DNA of 64,000 nt from Phycisphaerae bacterium. Lineage in GTDB: Bacteria; Planctomycetota; Phycisphaerae; Phycisphaerales; UBA1924. Of this stretch, positions 43,234-52,237 are shown piece by piece. The notes under the pieces are model-generated. The model was not told the origin of the DNA. It searched no databases and saw only the letters and a list, made by a program, of their open reading frames with translations. Both the position numbers and the translations under genes were made by a program. Location: assembly GCA_022180725.1 (NCBI GenBank), contig BQMO01000006.1, positions 60,092 to 124,091 of the forward strand, in the 5' to 3' direction. The stretch's first letter is position 1; each line of letters begins with the position of its first letter.

Positions 43234-43401
43234 ATGAGGAAGTTTCGCAGAATGACGTTGCTGGCGTTGCTGGCGGCGACGCCGCTGGTGCTGACGGCGT
43301 GCAACACGATCAAGGGCATCGGCCGCGACATCACCTACGCCGGGGAGCGCTCGGAAGAGGCGCTCTCGGGCAAGAAGGGCGGCACCGAGCCGGCGCGCTA
43401 G
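43234..43401 (+). CDS. Entericidin-like small lipoprotein
   Basis: 55 residues. A short basic N-terminus (MRKFRR) leads to a hydrophobic signal (MTLLALLAATPLVLTAC) with the lipobox LTAC, then NTIKGIGRDITYAGERSEEAL, which matches the entericidin A/B family of small stress-associated lipoproteins. The ATG at 43234 gives a normal signal peptide and has GGAG upstream. A TAGTAT hexamer (43141-43146) sits 6 nt before another in-frame ATG (43153), so the transcript may begin there and leave an ~80-nt leader; starting translation at 43153 would put 33 residues before the lipobox. Confidence 0.72.
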   Translation: MRKFRRMTLLALLAATPLVLTACNTIKGIGRDITYAGERSEEALSGKKGGTEPAR

Positions 43402-43405
43402 GCCC

Positions 43406-44248
43406 GTGCCCGCTCTCAACCTCAGCGGCCTGCCAATCGCGATTACCGGGGCCAGCAGCGGCATCGGGATGATCACCGCGCTGCTCTGCGCACGCGCGGG
43501 CATGCCCGTGGCGCTGGCGGCGCGGCGGGTGGATCGGCTGGAGCACTTGGCCGTCGAGATTCGCCGGGGCGGGGGGCGGGCCATCGCGGTGGCGTGCGAC
43601 GTGGCCAAGCCCGAGGACTGCGCCCGCCTCATCGACCGGACCAACGACGAGTTCGGGACGCTGTACGCGGTCTTCGCGAACGCGGGGTACGGCGTCGAAG
43701 GGGGCGTGTGCGAACTCTCGGACGCGGCGTGGCGCGGCATCTTCGAGACGAACTTCTGGGGCACGCTGAACACCATCCGGCCGGCGTTGCCGCACCTGCT
43801 CGCCGCGGGACGCGGGCACGTGCTCATCTGCTCGAGCGTGGTGAGCAAGATGGGCGTGCCGAACCTGGCGGCGTACACGACGACCAAGGCCTGCCAGGAC
43901 CACGTCGGGCGGGCGCTGCGGCTGGAGTTGGGGGGCAAGGTGCACGTCTCGACGGTGCACCCCATCGGCACGAACACCGAGTTCTCGCAGGTGGTGACGG
44001 AGAAGTCGGGGAATCGCCCGCGTACGGCGCGGTCGCCCGAGGCCTTCCGGCAGACGCCCGAGCACGTCGCCGAGGCGGTGCTGCGGTGCCTGCGCCGACC
44101 GCGGGGGGAAGTGTGGACGAGTTTCACGGCTCGGATGCTGGCGGCGATCGGGACGGCCAGCCCGGGGTTCGCGGACTTCATCCTGCGCAAGCACTTCGAG
44201 GGGAAGAAGAAGGCCATCGCCCAGGCCGCCGCGTCGGGCGGGGCTTGA
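43406..44248 (+). CDS. Short-chain dehydrogenase/reductase
   Basis: 280-residue NAD(P)-dependent SDR. The cofactor motif GASSGIG is at residues 15-21 and the catalytic YxxxK is in AAYTTTKA, where Tyr is followed by TTTK. NAG appears as FANAGYG. The C-terminal part after ~205 is Arg-rich (RPRTARSPEAFRQTPEHVAEAV). The substrate cannot be told. It begins with GTG 4 bp after the entericidin stop and ends with a 1-nt overlap into the methyltransferase gene (TGATG), so it forms a transcription unit with both. Confidence 0.85.
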   Translation: MPALNLSGLPIAITGASSGIGMITALLCARAGMPVALAARRVDRLEHLAVEIRRGGGRAIAVACDVAKPEDCARLIDRTNDEFGTLYAVFANAGYGVEGGVCELSDAAWRGIFETNFWGTLNTIRPALPHLLAAGRGHVLICSSVVSKMGVPNLAAYTTTKACQDHVGRALRLELGGKVHVSTVHPIGTNTEFSQVVTEKSGNRPRTARSPEAFRQTPEHVAEAVLRCLRRPRGEVWTSFTARMLAAIGTASPGFADFILRKHFEGKKKAIAQAAASGGA

Positions 44249-45282
44249 TGATTGACGCCGGTTCTTCGGTGGCGCGGCCGGCGCGCGAGGTCATACCCTC
44301 GTCCATGCCCGCCGGAACGACGACCCCTTCACGCCGACGCACGGCCCGACGCCCCGCAAGCACGACGAAGCCCGGCGGGATCGAGCCGACGTTCGTCACC
44401 GGCGATGGTCGATCGTGCGTGTACGTGGGCGACTGTCGCGGGGTGCTCGCGGCACTGCCGGACGTGCAGCGCGGGGTGTTCGACCTGATCTTTGCCGACC
44501 CGCCGTTCAACTGGAGCCGCGCGTACGACAAGTGGGACGACGCGATGCCGGAGCGTGAGTACCTTGACTTCACGTTCGACTGGCTCGACCTGTGCGTGCG
44601 GGGGCTGAAGCCCGGGGGGGCGCTGTGGGTGAACATCCCCGACGACTGGGCGGGGGAGATCGTGTGCTACCTGAAGGGACGGCTGGAGCGAAAGCCGCCG
44701 ACGGTGCTGACGATGCAGAACTGGTGCGTGTGGCACTACCGCTTCGGGCAGAACACCAAGGCGCGGTTCATCAACAGCAAGGTGCACGCGCTGTACTTCG
44801 TGAAGCCGGGCGCGGCGCACACGTGGAACGCCGAGAAGGTGCTGGAGATGTCGGACCGGGCGAGCATCTACGACGACCCGCGGACGTTCTCGAAGCGCGA
44901 CGGGATGCCCGCGGGGAAGCGCGTGCCGATGGACGTGTGGTACGGCAAGTTCTGGGGGCGCGTGCAGGGGAACAACAAGGAACGCCGCCACGGGCACGAC
45001 AACCAGTTGCCCGAGGCGTACCTCGCCCGCGTGCTGCTCGCGTGCAGCAACGAGGGCGGCCTGGTGCTCGACCCGTTCCTGGGGAGCGGGACGACGGGGG
45101 TAATCGCGCACGCACTGGGGCGGAAGTTCGTGGGCGTGGAGTTTTCGGCGGAGAACGCGAAGCGGGCGTTCGAGCGGATCAAGGCCGGCCCGATCCGCCC
45201 GCCGGAGCAGCCGGCGGCGTCGAGCGCGATCTTCCCGCACCGGCGGAAGGGGCGCACCGCGCCGCGGGCTGATCGTGGCTGA
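44248..45282 (+). CDS. Orphan DNA methyltransferase, beta-class
   Basis: 344 residues. Motif IV FADPPFNW (residues 83-90) precedes motif I VLDPFLGSGTTGV (about 271-283), the order of beta-class N6-adenine or N4-cytosine methyltransferases. AGE-x-VCYLKGRLERKPPTVL and RFGQNTKARFINSKVHALYF are typical of the target-recognition side of such enzymes. The first ~45 residues are Arg/Thr/Pro-rich and probably not part of the fold; the ATG at 44305 is an alternative start. No restriction endonuclease gene is adjacent, so it is probably an orphan or regulatory methyltransferase. Its stop abuts the stop of the next gene (TGATCA). Confidence 0.83.
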   Translation: MIDAGSSVARPAREVIPSSMPAGTTTPSRRRTARRPASTTKPGGIEPTFVTGDGRSCVYVGDCRGVLAALPDVQRGVFDLIFADPPFNWSRAYDKWDDAMPEREYLDFTFDWLDLCVRGLKPGGALWVNIPDDWAGEIVCYLKGRLERKPPTVLTMQNWCVWHYRFGQNTKARFINSKVHALYFVKPGAAHTWNAEKVLEMSDRASIYDDPRTFSKRDGMPAGKRVPMDVWYGKFWGRVQGNNKERRHGHDNQLPEAYLARVLLACSNEGGLVLDPFLGSGTTGVIAHALGRKFVGVEFSAENAKRAFERIKAGPIRPPEQPAASSAIFPHRRKGRTAPRADRG

Positions 45283-47685
45283 TCACGGGCACGGCGCGCC
45301 GCCGACGACAAGTTCGACGGCCTCGACGTCCCCGCCGTTCACCGCGCCGTCCTGGTTGAAGTCGGCGTCGGACAGGCAGTAGTCGGCCAGGTCGCCGCCG
45401 ACGGCGAGTTCCTGGACTTCGACATCAACGCCGTTGACCGCGCCGTCGCAGTTGACGTCGGCGTCGCAGGGCGTGGTCGTGCATTGTTTCCAGACGGCGA
45501 TCCCGAAGGAGCCGAACGCGCCGGCGTTGGAAAATGAACCCACGACGATGATCGAACCATCGGCCAGGCGAACCATGTCGCGGACCGCGGTGGAGCCGGG
45601 CGATGCTGGATACGTGATGCCCTCGTCCATGGGGTGCCACGCGGCGCCGTCCCAACGGGCGACTCGCGAGGCCGGGCTGCCGCCGGCGGAGGTGAATGTC
45701 CCCCCCGCCACGATCTCGTCGCCATCGCCTCGAACAAGGGTGTTCACGGTCGAACCGACGCCCAGGCCGAGCGGGGTCCAGGCGGCGCCGGTCCATCGAG
45801 CCACGCGGGCGGCGCTGACGCCGCCGATGGTGGTGAACGATCCCCCGACGACGATCGAGCCGTCGTCGCGCGGTAGGATGGAATAGATAAACCCGTTCGC
45901 CGACCCGCCGATGGATTGCCAGGTTGTTCCGGTCCACCGCATAAGCGAAGCGATTTCACCCCCGGCCAGCAGGTCGCCCGCGGGGGAGAGACGGATCTCA
46001 CGAACCGTGCCATTCAGACCCGCGCCCATCGCGCTCCACGATTGGCCGTCCCATCGGGCAGTTCGGTTGACGAAGACGCCACCGGCCATGGAGAAACTCC
46101 CACCGGCCACGAGGTCGCCGTTGGGCAGCACGCACAGCGCCGAGACGGTGGAGCCAGAGGGAGTCATGCCGGTACCGAACGGGTGCCACGCCGCGCCGTC
46201 CCACCGGGCGATGCGGTTGGCGGTGACGCCTCCGACGTTCGTGAACTCGCCACCCACGACGATGTCACCGTTGGGAAGTTCGATGACGGCGTCGATGCGG
46301 CCATTGAACGACGTTTGAGCGAGCCGTGACCAGGAGACGCCGTTCCACCGGGCGATGCCGCTGACGGGCAATCCACCGGCCGAGGCAATGGAACCGCACA
46401 CCAGGAGGTCGCCATTCGAACACTCCAGCAGACACTCAATGGACGGGTCTACGCCGCGTCCGAGTGCGGCCCATACGTCGGCGTTCCATTCGACGATGTA
46501 GGGCGCGACCTTGTCGCCCGCGTTCGAGAACAACCCGCCGATGATGAGGCGTCCGTCAGGCCAGGCGTCGAGGGCGTAGACGGTGCCGGGTTGTTGCGTG
46601 GAAAGCCGGACCCCTGGCGCAAGCCCTAGCCATGTCGTACCGTCCCACTGCGCGATCCCCACGGCCGGCGAGCCCCCGGCGGAGGTGATCGAACCGCCGG
46701 CGACGAGGTTGCCGTTGGGCAAGACGGACAGCGCCAGCACGTTCCCCACAACGCCCGCGCCGAGCGGCTGCCATGAGGCGCCGTTCCACCGCGCGATGCG
46801 GTTCGCGGGCGAACCCCCCGCCGCGGTGAAACTCCCCCCCGCGACGAAGTCGCCGTTGGGCATCAGGGCCAGAGAAAGGACCCCCCCTCCGTTCACACCG
46901 CCGCCGATCGGCTGCCACGTTGTGCCGTTCCACCGGGCGATTCCGCTCGCGCCCACGCCGCCGATGGTTGTAAACGAACCGCCGGCGATGAGATCGCCGT
47001 TGGGGAGCACAAGGAGCGCAGTGACGAACCCGTCACCGGCGCCGGAGCCGAGAGCATGCCAGGTTGTGCCGTCCCATCGCGCTACGCCTATTGCGGGAAT
47101 ACCTCCCGCAACGGTGAACTCTCCCCCGGCCACAAGATCGCCGTTCGGGAGCAGTGCAACGGCCTTGACATCCGCGGGGAAATCAGGCCGGGTCAGGCCC
47201 GTGCCGAGCGGATGCCACGCGAAGCCGTCCCACCGGGCGATGCTCGACGCGGCGTTCCCGCCCGCGGTTGAGAATGCTCCGCCGGCGATGACCTCGCCCG
47301 TGGGCAGGAAGGCGACGGCGTTAACCCGGCCGTTGGTGCCTGCGCCGAGCGGATACCACGCGGTTCCGTCCCATCGCGCGATGTTGGCAACGGGAACGTG
47401 CCCGGCCAGCGTGAACGCGCCCCCTGCCACGGCCACGGTGTCGCGATGCGCCAGCGCGGTCACGAAACTGTTCATTGCCGGGAGGTGCCAGCCCGGCTCC
47501 CATCCTGGAACGCACTGCCCTCGAACCGTCCACGTCAGGCACACCATCAGCGCGATAATGATCCAACGGGGGAGTGCCGTGACGAGTGGCCATGAGGAGT
47601 GATCGATGAGAGCCGCCCGAACGGGCGGCGGCACAATCCGCACGTGGAAGGAGGGTGCTCCGGGCTGGATTCGTGTCGTGCTCAT
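45283..47685 (-). CDS. Secreted repeat protein with dockerin-type tail
   Basis: 800 residues. A hydrophobic segment (IIIALMVCLTWTVRG, ~42-56) is the likely signal anchor or signal peptide. Residues ~75-735 are about fifteen repeats of ~43 residues, each with a core like NGDLVAGGSFTxAGG and ARWDGTTWxPLG, probably forming a beta-propeller. The last ~60 residues have two loops of the form DxNxDGxxNxxD, matching the calcium-binding loop of dockerins, plus conserved Cys. This is the tail seen on the neighbours below. The start is uncertain; 47685 is the first ATG of the frame. Function unknown; repeats suggest adhesion or ligand binding. Confidence 0.75.
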   Translation of the reverse strand: MSTTRIQPGAPSFHVRIVPPPVRAALIDHSSWPLVTALPRWIIIALMVCLTWTVRGQCVPGWEPGWHLPAMNSFVTALAHRDTVAVAGGAFTLAGHVPVANIARWDGTAWYPLGAGTNGRVNAVAFLPTGEVIAGGAFSTAGGNAASSIARWDGFAWHPLGTGLTRPDFPADVKAVALLPNGDLVAGGEFTVAGGIPAIGVARWDGTTWHALGSGAGDGFVTALLVLPNGDLIAGGSFTTIGGVGASGIARWNGTTWQPIGGGVNGGGVLSLALMPNGDFVAGGSFTAAGGSPANRIARWNGASWQPLGAGVVGNVLALSVLPNGNLVAGGSITSAGGSPAVGIAQWDGTTWLGLAPGVRLSTQQPGTVYALDAWPDGRLIIGGLFSNAGDKVAPYIVEWNADVWAALGRGVDPSIECLLECSNGDLLVCGSIASAGGLPVSGIARWNGVSWSRLAQTSFNGRIDAVIELPNGDIVVGGEFTNVGGVTANRIARWDGAAWHPFGTGMTPSGSTVSALCVLPNGDLVAGGSFSMAGGVFVNRTARWDGQSWSAMGAGLNGTVREIRLSPAGDLLAGGEIASLMRWTGTTWQSIGGSANGFIYSILPRDDGSIVVGGSFTTIGGVSAARVARWTGAAWTPLGLGVGSTVNTLVRGDGDEIVAGGTFTSAGGSPASRVARWDGAAWHPMDEGITYPASPGSTAVRDMVRLADGSIIVVGSFSNAGAFGSFGIAVWKQCTTTPCDADVNCDGAVNGVDVEVQELAVGGDLADYCLSDADFNQDGAVNGGDVEAVELVVGGAPCP
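45286..45470 (-). repeat. Dockerin-tail coding block, near-identical copy A
   Basis: 185 bp that match 47743-47927 with only three differences by eye (about 98%). It encodes the C-terminal two-loop dockerin-like domain. Copies in 48977-50335 and 53970-57014 are clearly more diverged. Confidence 0.9.
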
Positions 47686-47739
47686 CGACGAATGGCGTGG
47701 TCAGGATGATGTGATCGCTCACGTTTCCGATTGCCTGAC

Positions 47740-48822
47740 CTACGGGCACGGGGCGCCGCCGACGACGAGTTCGACGGCCTCGACGTCCCCGCCGTTCACC
47801 GCGCCGTCCTGGTTGAAGTCGGCGTCGGGCAGGCAGTAGTCGGCCAGGTCGCCGCCGACGGCGAGTTCCTGGACTTCGACATCAACGCCGTTGACCGCGC
47901 CGTCGCAGTTGACGTCGGCGTCGCAGGCCGGGGGCGGCGAGACGCCCGTGCCCGCGAGATTGGCATTGATGGTGGTGGTGGTATCGACGCTGGCGAGGAC
48001 GATGGTGACGAGGAGGTTGCCGCCGCAGATCGGCTCGGCCATGGGCATGGGGTCGAGGGGCGCGCCCGGCTGGCTGTCCTGTTCGTTGATGCTGATGGAG
48101 GCCGAGACCGTCGCGGTGCCGTCGCCGTGCGGGGTGATGGTGCCGGTAAGGGCGAAGGCGATCTGGACGGGATCGACCGGGAAGGCCTCGCCGTCGAGCG
48201 TGGCGGTGATCTGGACCATCGCCGTCATGGGGACGGTGAAGTTGAACGCGCCACCCCCGGCGGGGGTGAGCGTGCCGTCGGCGGAGGGCGTGTCCTGCAG
48301 CGCGGTCAGCCCGGTGACGGTGACGGTGCCCAGGGGGACGTTGAGCGGCGCGCCGGGCACGAGGCAGAAGGGGACGTACGTGCGGAAACTGCCGAACGAG
48401 ATGGAAAGGTTGGCGGTGGAGGAGGTGGATTGTCCGTTGAGGATGTCGGCGAAGAAATCCGTGACCGTGCACAGGCCGTCGTCGGGTTCGAGGTAGATGC
48501 CGAAGGTCGAGGCGGGGTGCAGGGGGTTGGCGCCCGAGCCGGCGTTGGCGGAAATGGAGCCGCTGGTGATGGGCACGGGGGTGTTGCCCGAGGTGTTTCC
48601 GCCGATCCATCCGGGCACGGTGCGCGTGCCGCCGGGGTTGGTCGTGGCGTCGTAGTTGCCGAGGATGTTGCAGGTGCCCGAGGGGGAGGTTTGGAAGGGT
48701 GCGGCGAGTTGGAAGGTCCACGACGCGGTGGAGGCGGCGGGATTCATGGTGACGTCGAAGGGCTGAGCCGAAGCCGCGGTGGTCGCGAGCAGCCAGGCAC
48801 CAAGGAAGGTTCGAACGCGCAT
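47740..48822 (-). CDS. Secreted protein with dockerin-type tail, unknown
   Basis: 360 residues. A signal peptide (MRVRTFLGAWLLATTAASAQ) is followed by a beta-rich body (TWxFQLAAPF... ISFGSFRTYVPFCLVPGAPL, GTVTVTGLTALQDTPSADG) resembling secreted proteins with a jelly-roll or similar fold; no enzyme motif recognised. A Pro-rich linker then leads to the C-terminal two-loop dockerin-like domain with DVNCDGAVNG and DFNQDGAVNG. The ATG at 48822 is preferred to the longer frame because it starts the signal peptide and has GGAG upstream. It is on the same strand as the repeat protein and the 48977 gene. Confidence 0.75.
   Translation of the reverse strand: MRVRTFLGAWLLATTAASAQPFDVTMNPAASTASWTFQLAAPFQTSPSGTCNILGNYDATTNPGGTRTVPGWIGGNTSGNTPVPITSGSISANAGSGANPLHPASTFGIYLEPDDGLCTVTDFFADILNGQSTSSTANLSISFGSFRTYVPFCLVPGAPLNVPLGTVTVTGLTALQDTPSADGTLTPAGGGAFNFTVPMTAMVQITATLDGEAFPVDPVQIAFALTGTITPHGDGTATVSASISINEQDSQPGAPLDPMPMAEPICGGNLLVTIVLASVDTTTTINANLAGTGVSPPPACDADVNCDGAVNGVDVEVQELAVGGDLADYCLPDADFNQDGAVNGGDVEAVELVVGGAPCP
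47743..47927 (-). repeat. Dockerin-tail coding block, near-identical copy B
   Basis: Partner of 45286-45470; three differences in 185 bp. Suggests a recent duplication or gene conversion of the tail. Confidence 0.9.
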
Positions 48823-48922
48823 GGGATTGCTCCAGGAGTCGAGGTACTCAATGTACGGGGAAGGGGCTGAAACGCCAAGCCCATTGTTCGCCGAGGGGGA
48901 GAAAGTGCTACCGCGGGCCAAG

Positions 48923-48950
48923 AAAAAAGCCCCGGGGACGGCCCCGGGGC
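48923..48950 (-). terminator. Rho-independent terminator for the 48977 gene
   Basis: Read leftward, a 9-bp stem (GCCCCGGGG / CCCCGGGGC with a 4-nt loop) is followed by TTTTTT at 48928-48923. It lies ~26 bp after the stop at 48977. Confidence 0.85.
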
Positions 48951-48976
48951 GTTGAGCGTGGAAGGTGAGGGGTTGG

Positions 48977-50335
48977 TTATGGGCAGGGCCCGCCGCCAAC
49001 GACGGACTCGACCGCCTCGACGTCGTTGCCGTTGACGGCGCCGTCGCCGTTGAAGTCGGGGTCGGCGAGGAAGTAGTCGGACATGTCGCCGCCGACGGCG
49101 CGTTCCATGGCCTCGACGTCATTGCCGTTGGCGGCGCCGTCGCAGTTGACGTCGGCGGTGCACGCCGGCCCGGAGGGGACGGAGGCGGGCATATCGAGGC
49201 TGGTAGGCGTGCCGGGCTTGAAGAGGCCGATGGAGGCGGTGCCCGCGGCGGGCGGGAAGTTCGCCTCGAACCAGAAGTTGTACATGGTGCCCCAGCGCAG
49301 GGCGTTGGTGTTGGCGTTCTGGGCGAAGGTCTGGGGGCTGCGGAACTCGACGGTGGTGCACCCGCGCGTCATGGTCCACGGGTCGTTGGAGTAGACCTCG
49401 TTGGAGTGGTAGAGCGGGGCGTTGAAGCCCATGTTGGTGACGGTGACCCCGTTGGGCACGGGCACGACGAACGAGCCGCCCGAACGGTCGGAGGAGAGGT
49501 TGTACACGGCGTAGTCGTAGCGGTACTGCCCTCCGCCGAGGTTGGTGACCTTGTAGGCGGTGTGGAAGCGGCCTTCGCCGGGCACGTCGAGGACGCCGTC
49601 GATGACCGAGGGGTCCATGATGCCCGCACCCAGCCCGTTGGCGCGCCAGGCCTTGATGGCCGGCTCGTTGGTGGGCGAGCCGGTGAGGGCCATGGCGTTG
49701 CTGGCGTTGATGGTGACGCGCTTGTAGGTGGCGTTGTTATTGTGCTTCATGCCGGCGGCGTCGTCGGTGGCGACATAGACGCCCTCGACGAAGTACAAGG
49801 CGTTGGGGAAGTTCGCCGTGCCGATCTGGGCGGCGGGCACCTGGATCTGCTTGAAGATCGCGCTGCCGGTCGCGGTCGAGTACGTGCCGTACGCGCCGGT
49901 CCAGGCGTTGATCGCCGAGCGCTGGGCCAGGCGGCCCTGCCCGGAGTTCCAGCCCGAGGAGTACACGTCGAGGCATCCGACGCCGAGCACGCTCCCGCCC
50001 TGCCCGTTGCACGAGACGGCGCACATGCTGCTGGTGCCCGCGGCGGCGCAGCAGGCGGTCTTCGCGAAACTCAGCCCGATCTGCACGAGGCGGCCGTCGC
50101 TGAGGCGATAGGCGTTGCCCGCCAACCCGGGGGTGCCGTTGTTGGCCCAGGTCAGGTTCGCCGTGCCGACGTTGCACGTGTGCGAACCGATCATGTACCC
50201 GTACACCCCGCCCACGACACCATGGTTTGAGATCGACTGAATGTCGCCGAGCTTGACGTCGGCGCCGATGGGGAAGGCCGCCGCCAGCGAGGCCATTCCA
50301 AGACCAACCAACCCAGCCAGTGAACGCAGTTTCAT
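48977..50335 (-). CDS. Secreted protein with dockerin-type tail, unknown
   Basis: 452 residues. A signal peptide (MKLRSLAGLVGLGMASLAAA) precedes a body with several Cys residues and short sequence repeats of NG/NN turns (IMDPSVIDGVLDVPGEGRFHTAY, NVYNLSSDRSGGSF and similar), and no catalytic motif I can name. The C-terminal ~60 residues contain two loops DVNCDGAANG and DFNGDGAVNG, dockerin-like, more diverged than the near-identical pair. GGAGG precedes the ATG at 50335. A clear terminator follows at 48923-48950. Function not assigned. Confidence 0.74.
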   Translation of the reverse strand: MKLRSLAGLVGLGMASLAAAFPIGADVKLGDIQSISNHGVVGGVYGYMIGSHTCNVGTANLTWANNGTPGLAGNAYRLSDGRLVQIGLSFAKTACCAAAGTSSMCAVSCNGQGGSVLGVGCLDVYSSGWNSGQGRLAQRSAINAWTGAYGTYSTATGSAIFKQIQVPAAQIGTANFPNALYFVEGVYVATDDAAGMKHNNNATYKRVTINASNAMALTGSPTNEPAIKAWRANGLGAGIMDPSVIDGVLDVPGEGRFHTAYKVTNLGGGQYRYDYAVYNLSSDRSGGSFVVPVPNGVTVTNMGFNAPLYHSNEVYSNDPWTMTRGCTTVEFRSPQTFAQNANTNALRWGTMYNFWFEANFPPAAGTASIGLFKPGTPTSLDMPASVPSGPACTADVNCDGAANGNDVEAMERAVGGDMSDYFLADPDFNGDGAVNGNDVEAVESVVGGGPCP

Positions 50336-50560
50336 GAATCCTCCGAGAGAGTGTGAGGCACCGACCCGGTGCAGACGAGACAGCCCAACCGCACCCGGAC
50401 GGGTTCGAGTGCACCCGCCGGCCCCCGGCAGGCCGCGCCGTAGCCTATCACACATTGGGAGACCGTCAAACCCCTAATCCCACGAAATTCCAAACTCGGC
50501 CATTGCCCGGCCCGGACCTATAGTCCGCCCCAACTTGATTCCAAACAGAAAGGCATGGTC

Positions 50561-52108
50561 ATGGCGAATCGCCACTTTGACGTGGTTGTGATCGGGGGCG
50601 GGCCGGCGGGGTACGTCGGGGCCATCCGGGCGGCGCAACTCGGGTATTCGACGGCGTGCATCGAGCGGGCGAAACTGGGCGGGGTGTGCCTCAACTGGGG
50701 GTGCATCCCCTCCAAGGCGCTGCTCGCTAACGCCGAACTGGTCGAGAAGATCCGCGCGAGCGAGGATCAGAAGTTCTGGGGGCTGAAGATCGCCGGCGAG
50801 GTCGGGCTGGACTGGGACCGCGTCATCGGACGGTCGCGCGAGGTCGCGGGCAAACTCAACAAGGGCATCGAGTTCCTCTTCCGCAAGAACAAGGTGACGC
50901 ACCTGGTGGGCAACGCCAAGATCACCGGCGCGGCCACGGGCGGGAAGAAGTGCACCATCGAGGTGCAGGAGTGCGCCGTCAAGGAAGAGTTGACCAGCGC
51001 CCCGGCGACCCCGGGTAAGGTGATCGAGACCATCACCGCCGACCACGTGATCGTGGCGACGGGGAGCGTGGCGCGCGACCTGCCGTTCGCGAAGTTCGAC
51101 GGCGACCGGATCTGGGGCGCGCGCGAGGCGATGTTCAACAAGGAGCAGCCCAAGAACCTCGTCGTGGTCGGGGCCGGGGCCATCGGGATGGAGTTTGCGT
51201 ACTTCTACCACGCCATGGGCACGAAGGTGACCGTGGTCGAGATGATGGACCGCGTGCTGCCGGTGGAGGACAAGGACGTTTCCGCGGCGATCGAGAAGCT
51301 GTACAAGAAGCACGGGATGAACATCCTCACGTCGCACACGACGCTGGCGGTGGAGAAGTCGGCGACGGGCGTGAAGGTGACGGTGGCGCCGATGGCGGGG
51401 GGCAAGGCCGACGAGAGCCGCAAGGCCGTGCTCGAGGCCGACCGGGTGCTGCTGGCCATCGGGGTGGTAGGGCGGACCGACGGGCTGTGCGACGCGTCGC
51501 TGGGGCTGAAGGTCGAGAAGGGGCACATCGTTACTGACTTCAAGCCGGGCGTGACCAGGAGCGAGGCGATCGACTACAAGACGAACCTGCCGGGCGTGTA
51601 CGCGGTGGGCGACGTGATCGGCCCGCCGTGGCTGGCGCACGTGGCGATGGAAGAGGCGATCCTGTGTGTGGAGCGGATCGCGTGGCGGGCGAAGAAGTGG
51701 CACCACGAGCCGTACCCCATCGATTACGGGAACATCCCCGGGTGCACGTACTGCATCCCGCAGGTGGCCAGCGTGGGCCTCACCGAGCAGAAACTCGTCG
51801 AGATGGGCAAGGTGAAGGGGAAGGACTACGCGGTGGGGCAGTACGGCTTCACGGCCCACGGGAAGGCCATCGCCGCGGCTCACACGGATGGGTTCGTGAA
51901 GATACTCCGCGGTCTGCCCCGGGGCGAGGTGCTCGGGGCGCACATCTTCGGCGACCAGGCGACGGAACTGATCGCCGAGATGACCCTGGCCCGACGGCTG
52001 GAGGCGACGACCGAGGAACTCATCGCGACGATGCACGCGCACCCGACGATGCACGAGGCCATCCACGACGCGGCCCTGGGCAGCGAGGGTCGGATGATCC
52101 ACGGATGA
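50561..52108 (+). CDS. lpdA: Dihydrolipoamide dehydrogenase
   Basis: 515-residue FAD enzyme that reoxidises lipoyl groups of 2-oxo-acid dehydrogenase complexes. The redox disulfide is GGVCLNWGCIPS (C43, C48) after the FAD motif GGGPAGYVGAIRAAQ (residues 12-26). A second nucleotide motif lies around GAGAIGMEF, and the active-site His-Glu pair is H494/E499 in AHPTMHE. The ATG at 50561 is chosen because GAAAGG lies ~7 nt upstream; 50555 is possible. It is transcribed divergently from the 48977 gene. It uses the lipoate made by LipA (24436-25608), though the genes are 26 kb apart. A TATAGT -10-like hexamer is at 50519-50524. Confidence 0.93.
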   Translation: MANRHFDVVVIGGGPAGYVGAIRAAQLGYSTACIERAKLGGVCLNWGCIPSKALLANAELVEKIRASEDQKFWGLKIAGEVGLDWDRVIGRSREVAGKLNKGIEFLFRKNKVTHLVGNAKITGAATGGKKCTIEVQECAVKEELTSAPATPGKVIETITADHVIVATGSVARDLPFAKFDGDRIWGAREAMFNKEQPKNLVVVGAGAIGMEFAYFYHAMGTKVTVVEMMDRVLPVEDKDVSAAIEKLYKKHGMNILTSHTTLAVEKSATGVKVTVAPMAGGKADESRKAVLEADRVLLAIGVVGRTDGLCDASLGLKVEKGHIVTDFKPGVTRSEAIDYKTNLPGVYAVGDVIGPPWLAHVAMEEAILCVERIAWRAKKWHHEPYPIDYGNIPGCTYCIPQVASVGLTEQKLVEMGKVKGKDYAVGQYGFTAHGKAIAAAHTDGFVKILRGLPRGEVLGAHIFGDQATELIAEMTLARRLEATTEELIATMHAHPTMHEAIHDAALGSEGRMIHG

Positions 52109-52187
52109 TGCCGCGGACTCGCCGTATATAGGCGGGGTCCCCCAACGTTGGGCACTCGTTGTGGGCCACCCGGTCCGAGAATTTCCA

Positions 52188-52215
52188 TTGCATCACGGCC
52201 GTGATCGGGTAGACT
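52188..52215 (+). promoter_or_regulatory. Promoter with palindrome in the spacer
   Basis: TTGCAT (52188-52193), 16-bp spacer and TAGACT (52210-52215) precede the SGNH gene, whose ATG at 52238 has GGGAGG upstream. A perfect 14-bp palindrome ATCACGGCCGTGAT (52192-52205) lies between the two hexamers, a position used by MerR-family activators and some repressors. A second palindrome, CCCAACGTTGGG, is at 52141-52152. Confidence 0.5.
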
Positions 52216-52237
52216 CGGCCGCGGGAGGCTTAGTCCG

